A stretch of 64,000 nucleotides of DNA from Massilia varians (GTDB taxonomy: Bacteria; Pseudomonadota; Gammaproteobacteria; Burkholderiales; Burkholderiaceae_D): assembly GCF_027923905.1 (NCBI RefSeq), contig NZ_AP026966.1, positions 986,001 through 1,050,000 of the forward strand, written 5' to 3'. The translations under genes and the position numbers were made by a program. Position 1 is the stretch's first letter, and the number at the start of each line of letters is the position of its first letter. The notes beneath the pieces were generated by a model. That model saw nothing but the letters and a program-made list of their open reading frames with translations. It searched no databases and was not told the origin of the DNA. Positions 56,903 to 64,000 of the stretch are shown piece after piece.

Positions 56903-56989
56903 TCAGTTAGCCCAGGATTGCCAGCGTCGCCACAGCCAGGCCTCAAGGGTGCCGGTCTGGTTGACAGTGTGTTTTTTGGTGAAAAACAT
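56903..56989 (-). CDS. trpL: trp operon leader peptide
   Basis: A 28-codon frame on the minus strand beginning [11 protein letters not shown] and ending [12 protein letters not shown] before TGA. Four Trp codons (residues 18, 20, 23 and 26) are crowded near the end. It starts 11 bases after the gph stop and is followed by the attenuator hairpin and then trpE. Ribosome stalling at the Trp codons when charged tRNA-Trp is scarce would prevent the terminator from forming. The peptide has no other known role. Confidence 0.88.
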   Translation of the reverse strand: MFFTKKHTVNQTGTLEAWLWRRWQSWAN

Positions 56990-57000
56990 GTATAGATAAC

Positions 57001-57699
57001 TTATTTTGCGGTGTGGTTATGCGCAGATATCTGCTCTGCCGCTTCTAGCAGCGAACTCACTATACCATCAGAATTAATTTCTTGTATAGGCCGTCCGTGG
57101 TTATAACCATATGGCACCGTCAGCACATAGCAACCGGCGGCGCGTGCGCTTTCCGCGTCGTTGGACGAGTCACCGATCGCCACCACGTGTGACGGCGGCA
57201 GGTCCAGCGCGGCGCAGGCGCCCAGCATCGGCATCGGGTCCGGCTTCTTCCTGGCGAAGGAATCGCCGCCGAACACACGTTCGAAATACGGCGCCAGGCC
57301 CTTCTGGTCCAGCAGGGGAAGCGTGAAAGCGATGGGCTTGTTGGTCACGCACACCAGGCGCAAACCCTGCTCGCGCATGGCCTGCAGGCCCTCGATCACA
57401 CCCTCGAACAAGGTGGAGCGATCGCCGTTGATGGCGAGGTAGTGGCGCTGGTAGCCGGCCAGCGCCTGGTCGAATACCTCGTCCACGCGCGCCGCGTCCC
57501 AATCGAGCAGCAGCGCGTCGCGCACCAGTTTTTCGGAGCCCTTGCCGACCAGCGGCTTGATGACCGCCTGCGTGATCGGCGCCAGGCCCAGGTCGGCGCG
57601 CATGCCGTTCAGGGCCGCCTCGAAGTCGGGCACCGTGTCGAGCATGGTGCCGTCCAGGTCGATGATGGCGGCCCGGATGGCTGCCGCGCCGGCCCGCAT
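57001..57699 (-). CDS. gph: Phosphoglycolate phosphatase
   Basis: A 232-residue HAD-family phosphatase that removes phosphate from 2-phosphoglycolate. Motif I is IDLDGTMLDTVPDF, motif II is VCVTNKP, and motifs III/IV are FARKKPDP and AIGDSSNDAESARAAG. It starts one base inside the rpe stop (TAATG), so the two are coupled. Its last codons are AT-rich and may contain the trp promoter. Confidence 0.94.
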   Translation of the reverse strand: MRAGAAAIRAAIIDLDGTMLDTVPDFEAALNGMRADLGLAPITQAVIKPLVGKGSEKLVRDALLLDWDAARVDEVFDQALAGYQRHYLAINGDRSTLFEGVIEGLQAMREQGLRLVCVTNKPIAFTLPLLDQKGLAPYFERVFGGDSFARKKPDPMPMLGACAALDLPPSHVVAIGDSSNDAESARAAGCYVLTVPYGYNHGRPIQEINSDGIVSSLLEAAEQISAHNHTAK

Positions 57700-58370
57700 T
57701 ACTTCGACACCTTGGCCAGCTCGCCGCGCATCGCGTCGATCACGGCCTTGTAGTCCGGCTTGCCGAAGATCGCCGAACCTGCGACGAAGGTGTCGGCGCC
57801 TGCTGCGGCGGCTTCGGCGATGTTGTCGGCCTTGATGCCGCCATCGACTTCCAGCATGATGTCGCGGCCCGATTCGTCGATCATGCGGCGCGCCATCGCG
57901 ATCTTCTTCAGCGCCTGCGGGATGAAGGACTGGCCGCCGAAGCCCGGGTTCACCGACATGATCAGGATCATGTCGATCTTGTCCATCACGTGTTCGAGGT
58001 AGTGCAGCGGGGTGTGCGGGTTGAACACCAGGCCGGCCTTGCAGCCGTTATCGCGGATCAGCTGCAGGGTGCGGTCGATATGCTCCGAGGCTTCCGGGTG
58101 GAAGGTGATGATGTCGGCGCCGGCCTTGGCGAAGTCCGGAATGATGCGGTCGACCGGCTTGACCATCAGGTGCACGTCGATCGGCACCTGCACGTGCGGG
58201 CGGATCGCCTGGCACACCAGCGGGCCGATGGTCAGGTTCGGGACGTAGTGGTTGTCCATCACGTCGAAGTGGATGATGTCGGCGCCGGCGGCGACGACAT
58301 TGCGCACTTCCTCGCCCAGGCGGGCGAAATCGGCGGACAGGATGCTGGGAGCGATGCGGTAGGTGGTCAT
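57699..58370 (-). CDS. rpe: Ribulose-phosphate 3-epimerase
   Basis: A 223-residue TIM-barrel enzyme of the pentose phosphate pathway that interconverts ribulose- and xylulose-5-phosphate. It has [49 protein letters not shown] and LEVDGGI, with all metal and catalytic residues present. The ATG at 58370 matches the family start; the upstream ATGs in the same frame are in the intergenic region. It is divergent from apaG. Confidence 0.97.
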   Translation of the reverse strand: MTTYRIAPSILSADFARLGEEVRNVVAAGADIIHFDVMDNHYVPNLTIGPLVCQAIRPHVQVPIDVHLMVKPVDRIIPDFAKAGADIITFHPEASEHIDRTLQLIRDNGCKAGLVFNPHTPLHYLEHVMDKIDMILIMSVNPGFGGQSFIPQALKKIAMARRMIDESGRDIMLEVDGGIKADNIAEAAAAGADTFVAGSAIFGKPDYKAVIDAMRGELAKVSK

Positions 58371-58528
58371 GGGCGATCGTGCGTGAATAAGAGAATCCGC
58401 TATTTTACGCTGATGAAGCGCATGCCCGCTCTGCCTGTGCCGACCAGGAAGGGCGGCGCGCGGTATGATTGTCGTTTGCGCCATACAAGGCGCTTCCACC
58501 AATATTGACGATCACGCAAGGAATCCCC

Positions 58529-58903
58529 ATGCCCGCCTATGAATTCGCTGTCAAGGTCAGGACCCAGTACCTGGCCGAACAGTCCAACCCGGAACGGGAC
58601 CAGTACGTGTTCAGCTACACCATCACGATTACCAACACGGGCACCATTGCCGCCCAGCTGATCTCGCGCCACTGGGTGATCACCGACGCCAACAACGTGG
58701 TGCAGGAAGTGAACGGCCTGGGCGTGGTCGGCCACCAGCCGCTGCTGCAGCCGGGCCAGCAGTTCGAGTACACCAGCGGCACCCAGGCGGCGACGCCGCA
58801 GGGCTCGATGAAGGGCGAATACTTCTGCGTGGCCGAGGACGGCCATCGCTTCGAGGTGCCGATCCCGGAATTCGTGCTGGCCCAGCCGGGCGCGCTGCAC
58901 TGA
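58529..58903 (+). CDS. apaG: ApaG family protein
   Basis: A 124-residue single-domain ApaG protein with a fibronectin-like fold. It has YVFSYTITITNTGTIAAQLISRHW, TDANNVVQEVNGLGVVGHQP and GSMKGEYFC, which define the family. The biochemical role is not settled; it is often associated with diadenosine tetraphosphate and metal tolerance. The ATG at 58529 follows AAGGAA. It is divergent from rpe. Confidence 0.95.
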   Translation: MPAYEFAVKVRTQYLAEQSNPERDQYVFSYTITITNTGTIAAQLISRHWVITDANNVVQEVNGLGVVGHQPLLQPGQQFEYTSGTQAATPQGSMKGEYFCVAEDGHRFEVPIPEFVLAQPGALH

Positions 58904-58918
58904 TCAGCGCAGTACGGC

Positions 58919-59056
58919 TTACTGCTCGCCGGCGTCACGTTCCTTCTGTGCCGGCTCGTCGCGCGGCACGTCCTTGCGGCCCGCGAACATCGTCCACCAG
59001 ACGATAAAGACGAGCAGGAAGAGTGCCACGCCGGCTTCCACCATCAAGATCCACAT
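58919..59056 (-). CDS. 45-residue single-span membrane protein
   Basis: The frame starts MWILMVEAGVALFLLVFIVWW, a clean membrane span from residue 2 to about 22, followed by a charged tail (AGRKDVPRDEPAQKERDAGEQ). A GAAGGACC ribosome site lies 5 bases before the ATG. The composition and codon use look real. It is divergent from mltA, with 26 bases between the two starts, and converges with apaG. The function is unknown; a membrane-peptide role in the envelope is possible. Confidence 0.7.
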   Translation of the reverse strand: MWILMVEAGVALFLLVFIVWWTMFAGRKDVPRDEPAQKERDAGEQ

Positions 59057-59082
59057 ATCGGTCCTTCAGTCCTTAGGTTCTT

Positions 59083-60312
59083 ATGTCATCGACACGCCGC
59101 AGTGTAACCGCTTCGCTTGCCCTCGTCGCCTTGTTAAGCGCCTGCTCGACCACGCCGCCGCAGCCGCAGCAGCCTCCCAAGCCCGCCGAACCGGTGCGCA
59201 TGCCGCCGCCGGTCGGCCCGGTGTATGTGCCGGAGCAGCCGGCGCCGGTGCCGCCGACCCCGCCGGCACCTGTTCCGCTCATGACGCCGACCACCTTCAG
59301 CGCCTTGCCGGGCTGGGCGCAGGATGACGTGCGCCAGGCTTGGCCGGCCCTGCTGCAATCCTGCCGCGGCCTGGCCAGCAAGCCTGACTGGAAAGCGGTG
59401 TGCGCCGCAGCCCGCGCCATCGATGGCAGCGACGGCGCCGCGGTGCGCGGCTTCTTCGAGAGCCGGTTCGTCCCGCACCTGGTGCGCGCCGCCGATGGCG
59501 CCGATACCGGCCTGATCACCGGCTATTACGAAGCGATGCTGTACGGCGCGCGCAAGCGCGGCGGCGCCTACCAGACGCCGCTCTACCGCGTACCAGGCGA
59601 CCTGCTCACGGTCGACCTGGGCAGCGTGTACCCCCAGCTGAAGGGCATGCGCCTGCGCGGCCGCCTGTCAGGCCAGACCGTGGTCCCCTACAGCACCCGC
59701 GCCGAGATCGCGCGCGCGCCTCTCAAGGACAAGGAACTGCTGTGGGTGAACGATCCGGTCGAGGCCTTCTTCCTCGAGGTACAGGGTTCCGGCCGCGTCC
59801 AACTGGACACGGGCGAGACCGTGCGCGTGGCTTACGCCGACCAGAACGGCCATCCGTACAAGGCGATCGGGCGCTGGCTGGTGGAGCAGGGCGAACTCAC
59901 TGCCGAGCAGGCCACGGCCCAGGGCATCCGCGCCTGGATCGCCGCCAACCCAGGCCGGCGCCAGGAGCTGTTCAACGTGAACCCCAGCTACATCTTCTTC
60001 CGCGAAGAGAAGCTGCCGGATCCGTCGCTCGGCCCGAAGGGCGCGCTGGGCGTGCCGCTCACGCCGGGCCGCTCGGTGGCGATCGACCCGGCCTTCGTGC
60101 CGCTCGGCGCGCCGCTGTACCTGGCGACCACCGAAGCCGGCAGCGAGGTGCCGATGCGGCGCCTGATGATGGCGCAGGATACCGGCGGCGCGATCCGCGG
60201 CGCGGTGCGGGCCGACTTCTTCTACGGTTTCGGTCCGGAGGCGATGGACCGGGCGGGCAAGATGAAGCAGCGCGGCACGGTCTGGGTGCTGCTGCCGCGC
60301 GCGGCGCAGTAA
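59083..60312 (+). CDS. mltA: Membrane-bound lytic murein transglycosylase A
   Basis: A 409-residue lipoprotein (lipobox LLSAC, Cys near 21) with a Pro-rich linker (about 25-68) and the MltA and 3D domains. Characteristic segments are GLITGYYEAMLYGARKRGG, LEVQGSGRVQL, YKAIGRWLVEQGEL, NPSYIFFRE and the C-terminal AQDTGGAIRGAVRADFFYG with the catalytic Asp. It cleaves peptidoglycan at the outer membrane's inner face, making anhydromuramyl ends. Confidence 0.95.
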   Translation: MSSTRRSVTASLALVALLSACSTTPPQPQQPPKPAEPVRMPPPVGPVYVPEQPAPVPPTPPAPVPLMTPTTFSALPGWAQDDVRQAWPALLQSCRGLASKPDWKAVCAAARAIDGSDGAAVRGFFESRFVPHLVRAADGADTGLITGYYEAMLYGARKRGGAYQTPLYRVPGDLLTVDLGSVYPQLKGMRLRGRLSGQTVVPYSTRAEIARAPLKDKELLWVNDPVEAFFLEVQGSGRVQLDTGETVRVAYADQNGHPYKAIGRWLVEQGELTAEQATAQGIRAWIAANPGRRQELFNVNPSYIFFREEKLPDPSLGPKGALGVPLTPGRSVAIDPAFVPLGAPLYLATTEAGSEVPMRRLMMAQDTGGAIRGAVRADFFYGFGPEAMDRAGKMKQRGTVWVLLPRAAQ

Positions 60313-60320
60313 TCCCGGAC

Positions 60321-61538
60321 TTACTCCCTGGCCGCTTTGAGGCGGGTGCCGAACACGCCGCCGGCCGCCAGCAGGACGGCGCCGGCAGCGATGCAGCCCA
60401 GGCCTGCGCGCACGCCGAAGCCTTCGCCCAGCCCGCCCGCGAGCAGGGCGCCCAGCGGCGCGGCGGCCACGGTCAGGGCGCGCATCGTCGCCACCATCCG
60501 GCCCAGCACCGCGTCCGGCGTCACGCGCTGGCGCAGGGCGATGTAGGGCACGAAGAACAGGGTCGCGCCGCAGTCGATCCAGAACACCACGATCGCATAG
60601 GCCGCGACCGTCCATGCTTCGCTGCCGTCCTGCGCCGGCGGGATGGCCGGCATCAGGGCGAAGCCGAGCGCCGACACGCACAGGCCGACCAGGATGCCGC
60701 CGCCGGTGCCCAGGCGTCTCGAGAGCGGCTTGACCAGCAGCGAGGCCGCCAGCACGCCCAGGCCGCCCAGCATGTTGGCCATGCCCATGGTCCCCGGTGT
60801 CATGCCGAGCACGCGGGTGGCGAACAGCACGTGCAGGGCGGTGTAGCCATAAAACAGCAGGTGCCAGCAGGCCGAGACCCAGGCCAGGGTGCGCAGCAGC
60901 GGCTGGTTCCAGACGAAGGCCAGGCCTTCCTGGATGTCGCGCAGCGGATGCGAGTTGGACGGCGGCGGCTGCGGCTCGCGGGCGCGAATGCGGCGCAGGT
61001 TGAGCAGCGAGACGATGAAGCCTGCCACATTGCACAGGATGGCGATCGGCGCGCCCAGCAGCTGCACCAGGCCGCCCGCCATGCCGGGACCGACCACGCG
61101 CGCGGCCGATTCCGTGGCCGCGAACCTGGCCTGGGCGTCGACCAGGCCGTCACGCCCGACCAGGAAGGTCAGGAACACCTGTTCCGCACTGCCGCCCACC
61201 ACGTGGCCGGCGCCGATCACGAAGCCGACCGCATACAGCCAGGGGATGGTGAGCACGCCCAGCCACCAGGCCAGCGGCACGCTGGCCAGCGCAATGGCCA
61301 CCATGGCATCGCTGCACATCATGACGGGCAGGCGCCGGCCGCGGTCCAGCAGGACGCCGGAGGGGAGGCCGAACAGCAGGAAGGGTAGAGACTCGAAGGC
61401 GGCCAGGGTGCCCATCTGGGCCGGCGTCGCATGCAGCATCAGCACCGCGCAGATCGGCAGGGCCAGCAGCGTGATCTGGGCGCCGAAATGCGCCAGGACG
61501 CTGCTGAACCAGAAGCGGCGGAAGTCGGCGCTGCGCAT
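60321..61538 (-). CDS. Major facilitator superfamily exporter
   Basis: A protein of about 405 residues with about 12 spans, of the MFS_3/enterobactin-exporter-like type: SADFRRFWFSSVLAHFGAQITLLALPI at the start, DRGRRLPVMMCSDAMVAIAL (loop 2-3 motif), and a C-terminal repeat. The substrate is unknown. The ATG at 61538 fits family starts; a TTG at 61634 would add 32 residues and cannot be excluded. It converges with mltA, 8 bases apart. Confidence 0.88.
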   Translation of the reverse strand: MRSADFRRFWFSSVLAHFGAQITLLALPICAVLMLHATPAQMGTLAAFESLPFLLFGLPSGVLLDRGRRLPVMMCSDAMVAIALASVPLAWWLGVLTIPWLYAVGFVIGAGHVVGGSAEQVFLTFLVGRDGLVDAQARFAATESAARVVGPGMAGGLVQLLGAPIAILCNVAGFIVSLLNLRRIRAREPQPPPSNSHPLRDIQEGLAFVWNQPLLRTLAWVSACWHLLFYGYTALHVLFATRVLGMTPGTMGMANMLGGLGVLAASLLVKPLSRRLGTGGGILVGLCVSALGFALMPAIPPAQDGSEAWTVAAYAIVVFWIDCGATLFFVPYIALRQRVTPDAVLGRMVATMRALTVAAAPLGALLAGGLGEGFGVRAGLGCIAAGAVLLAAGGVFGTRLKAARE

Positions 61539-61710
61539 CACCGAGCCGGCCGGAATGCGCTTTTGCAGCCAGGAATGTAGCTGACGGGTGCCAAACGAAA
61601 GAATGATAATCTCGCACAGAATATTGCTGAACAAATAATCATATCGTGTTTGAATCGGCGCAAGACGTTACAATCCCGGCAATCCGTCCAAGCTCACAAA
61701 GGGAACTCAC

Positions 61711-62490
61711 ATGGAATATGCAGATCTGCTGATTGAAAACCACGGCAAGGTCGTCGTGATCCGCCTGAACCGTCCAAAGGCGATGAATGCGCTGAACGAC
61801 AACATGATGAACGAGCTGGGTGATGCGCTGGTCAAGTTCGACGCCGACCCGGCGGTCAACGTCATCATCCTGACCGGCAGCGACAAGGTCTTCGCGGCGG
61901 GCGCCGACATCGCCGCCATGGCGAACTACACCTACGCGGCGGACACCTACCCGGGCAACTACATCGGCCGCAACTGGGAGCACATTCTGAACATCCGCAA
62001 GCCGGTGGTCGGCGTGGTGTCGGGCTACTGCCTGGGCGGCGGCTGCGAACTGGCCATGATGTGCGACTTCCTCATCGCGTCCGAGACCGCCAAGTTCGGC
62101 CAGCCGGAAATCAAGGTGGGCGTGACCCCGGGAGCCGGCGGCACCCAGCGCCTGCCGCGCGCGATCTCGAAGTCGAAGGCGATGGACATGCTCCTGACCA
62201 CCCGCATGATCGACGCCCTTGAAGCCGAGCGCACCGGCCTGGTGTCGCGCGTGTACCCGGTCGAGAGCGTGATGGAAGAGGCGATCAAGGTGGCGCAGGG
62301 CATCGCCGAGATGCCGGTGTCGGTCGCCATGCAGATCAAGGATTGCGTCAACCAGGCCTACCAGATGCCGCTGAACGAAGGCGTGCGCTACGAGCGCCGT
62401 TACTTCCACGCCGGCTTCGGCACGCCTGCACAGAAAGAAGGCATGTCGGCCTTCCTCGAGAAGCGCAAGCCGAACTTCGAAGGAATGTAA
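61711..62490 (+). CDS. Enoyl-CoA hydratase
   Basis: A 259-residue crotonase-fold enzyme that hydrates trans-2-enoyl-CoA in fatty-acid or aromatic-acid breakdown. The oxyanion-hole segments are FAAGADIAAM and GYCLGGGCELAMMCD, and the catalytic Glu pair lies around QPEIKVGVTPGAGGTQRLPR. It is similar in length and layout to PaaF and FadB-type short hydratases. AAAGGGAA lies before the ATG. No other beta-oxidation genes are adjacent; the phospholipase-D gene starts 3 bases later. Confidence 0.93.
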   Translation: MEYADLLIENHGKVVVIRLNRPKAMNALNDNMMNELGDALVKFDADPAVNVIILTGSDKVFAAGADIAAMANYTYAADTYPGNYIGRNWEHILNIRKPVVGVVSGYCLGGGCELAMMCDFLIASETAKFGQPEIKVGVTPGAGGTQRLPRAISKSKAMDMLLTTRMIDALEAERTGLVSRVYPVESVMEEAIKVAQGIAEMPVSVAMQIKDCVNQAYQMPLNEGVRYERRYFHAGFGTPAQKEGMSAFLEKRKPNFEGM

Positions 62491-62493
62491 GCG

Positions 62494-64000
62494 ATGCGGG
62501 CGGCGGCGTTCCCGGCATTGCGTCGAGGAGCGGCGGCGCTCGTCATCGTCGCCGTCGCGGTGGCGGCCTACGGCTGCAGCGCGCTGCCGCCACTCGGCCA
62601 GCGCAACGCCAGCTTCACGCTGGACGGCACCCACACGACACGGCTGGGACAGGCCATCGCCCCCGTGGCGGCCGCCCACCCCGGCCGCTCGGGGATCCAC
62701 CCCTTGATCGATGGACGCGATGCCTTTGCGGCGCGCGTCCTGCTCGCCCGCAGTGCCCAGCGCAGCCTCGACGTCCAGTACTATATATGGCGTGACGACC
62801 TCACCGGCACGCTGATGCTCGACGCCTTGCGCGAGGCCGCGGCGCGCGGCGTGCGCGTCCGCCTGCTGCTGGACGATAACAATACCGCCGGACTCGATCC
62901 GGTCCTGGCGGCCCTCGACCGCGAACCGAACGTCGAGGTACGGCTCTTCAATCCCTTCGCACTGCGCCGCTGGCGCAGCCTGGGCTACCTCACCGACTTC
63001 AGCCGCCTGAACCGGCGCATGCATAACAAGTCCTTCACGGCGGACGGCCAGGCGACGATCATCGGCGGACGCAACGTGGGCGACGAATACTTCGGCGCGA
63101 CCGGAGACATGCTGTTCGTCGACCTCGACGTGCTGGCCGTCGGCCCCGTGGTGCGCGACGTATCGCAGGATTTCGACCGCTACTGGAACAGTGCTTCCGC
63201 CTATCCCGTCATGGCGCTGGTCGATGCGCAAGACGCGGCGCCTCCAGGCGCACTGGCCGCAAGCGCGGCCGCCTTGAATACGAAGCCCGCCGCCCAGCGC
63301 TACCTGGAGGCGATCCGGACCTCGCCGTTCGTCGAGCAGCTGATGGCGGGGCAACTGCCGCTGGAGTGGAGCCTTGCGCGCCTGGTCAGCGACGATCCGG
63401 CGAAAGTGCTGGGCAAGGCCGATCCGGACGACCGCATGGCCGTGGGTTTGCGCAAACTGCTGGGCGAGCCGAAGCGGCAGCTCGACCTGGTCTCGCCATA
63501 TTTCGTCCCCAGCAAGGATGCGGCAAACACGCTGGGCGATATCGCACGTGCGGGCGTGCACGTGCGGGTGCTGACCAACTCCCTCGAAGCGACCGATGTG
63601 GCGGCCGTGCACGCCGGCTATGCCAAGTGGCGCCACCAACTGATCAGCGCGGGTGTTTCCTTGTACGAGCTGCGCCGCAGATGGGGAGCGGAACTGCCCG
63701 AAAAAGGGAAGGGGCGCTTCGGCAGCTCCGCCTCTAGCCTGCACGCCAAGACCTTCGGCGTGGACGGTCGCGCGGTATATGTAGGCTCCTTCAATATGGA
63801 CCGGCGCTCGATCGACCTGAATACCGAGATGGGCCTGGTGATCGACAGCGCGCAATTGGCCGGGCAGCTGGGCCAGACCCTCGACGACAGCATTCCCGAA
63901 ACCGCCTACGAAGTCCGCCTGGACGAGCAGGGACGGCTGTATTGGCTGGAACGGACGGGCGGCAAGCTCAGGCGGCATGACCAGGAACCGGGCACCACGG
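62494..64000 (+). CDS. Phospholipase D family protein, cardiolipin-synthase-like (partial)
   Basis: At least 502 residues, open to the end of the window. An N-terminal membrane or lipoprotein-like segment (about 12-29, ending YGC) leads into two PLD domains. The first HKD motif has His177 and Lys179 in MHNKSFTADGQATIIGGRN; the second has His417 and Lys419 in LHAKTFGVDGRAVYVGSFN. The layout resembles ClsC-type synthases that use phosphatidylglycerol and phosphatidylethanolamine. AAGGAA precedes the ATG, and the gene is nearly contiguous with the hydratase gene. Confidence 0.88.
   Translation, partial: MRAAAFPALRRGAAALVIVAVAVAAYGCSALPPLGQRNASFTLDGTHTTRLGQAIAPVAAAHPGRSGIHPLIDGRDAFAARVLLARSAQRSLDVQYYIWRDDLTGTLMLDALREAAARGVRVRLLLDDNNTAGLDPVLAALDREPNVEVRLFNPFALRRWRSLGYLTDFSRLNRRMHNKSFTADGQATIIGGRNVGDEYFGATGDMLFVDLDVLAVGPVVRDVSQDFDRYWNSASAYPVMALVDAQDAAPPGALAASAAALNTKPAAQRYLEAIRTSPFVEQLMAGQLPLEWSLARLVSDDPAKVLGKADPDDRMAVGLRKLLGEPKRQLDLVSPYFVPSKDAANTLGDIARAGVHVRVLTNSLEATDVAAVHAGYAKWRHQLISAGVSLYELRRRWGAELPEKGKGRFGSSASSLHAKTFGVDGRAVYVGSFNMDRRSIDLNTEMGLVIDSAQLAGQLGQTLDDSIPETAYEVRLDEQGRLYWLERTGGKLRRHDQEPGTT

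Noticed and set aside
61639..63978. A 779-codon minus-strand frame opposite the enoyl-CoA hydratase and phospholipase D genes
   Set aside because: The plus-strand genes have clear catalytic motifs; the minus frame is rich in His, Arg and Gln with no domains, typical of antisense to GC-rich code.

Overview
The window reads as chromosomal DNA of a GC-rich betaproteobacterium, most likely Oxalobacteraceae and close to Massilia or Janthinobacterium. This is an inference from the rpe-gph-trpL-trpEGDC order with apaG and mltA beside it, a PEP-CTERM protein, hairpin-forming REP-type repeats, and many terminators of the AACGCCACC..GGTGGCGTT kind. No phage, integrase, intact IS element, CRISPR array or rRNA operon is visible.

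Layout. 0-2 kb: a TUDOR-like DUF2945 gene, a DUF1059 gene and an FAD-linked oxidoreductase broken by two single-base deletions. 2-5.7 kb: an EamA transporter, then a three-gene tellurite-type cluster (TelA, TerD, an unrecognised third protein with repeated FDFG-like motifs). 5.8-10.6 kb: an exporter operon of TolC, HlyD and two ABC-2 permeases, with no ATPase. 10.6-13.5 kb: an SDR, a SOUL protein and gdhA. 13.5-15.5 kb: a more AT-rich patch with two orphan genes that ends at the 3' end of a tRNA-Phe gene. 15.6-25 kb: lipocalin, thioesterase, chemoreceptor, serine acetyltransferase, hydrolase, a protein joining trypsin-like and papain-like modules, UvsE and a CAP protein. 25-32 kb: diguanylate cyclase, host-attachment-like protein, truncated methyltransferase, periplasmic binding protein and M13 peptidase, followed by a repeat patch. 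32-41.4 kb: SWIM/SNF2 helicase, small enzymes, AbgT transporter, M28 peptidase and a DUF1275 protein.

41.4-43.4 kb is the most rearranged stretch. An intact tRNA-Phe/yjdM pair is accompanied by a decayed yjdM copy and two tRNA-Phe remnants. The remnants keep the 3' half of the tRNA and flank an AT-rich segment carrying a PEP-CTERM gene. 43.5-52.7 kb: a UbiH-type hydroxylase with a DsbC-type isomerase, a two-subunit molybdenum hydroxylase with a MocA-like cytidylyltransferase, M61 and M20 peptidases and a TonB-like lipoprotein. 52.8-58.4 kb: the rpe-gph-trpEGDC run, with a recognisable transcription attenuator (28-codon leader with four Trp codons, then a hairpin and T tract) before trpE. 58.5-64 kb: apaG, a 45-residue membrane protein, mltA, an MFS exporter, an enoyl-CoA hydratase and a phospholipase D/cardiolipin synthase gene that runs off the end.

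Most of the window is ordinary core and envelope metabolism. The strongest leads are the tRNA-Phe/yjdM block with att-like 3' halves, the protease fusion whose Shine-Dalgarno lies in an 11-bp hairpin, the ATPase-less exporter, and the TelA-TerD third gene.
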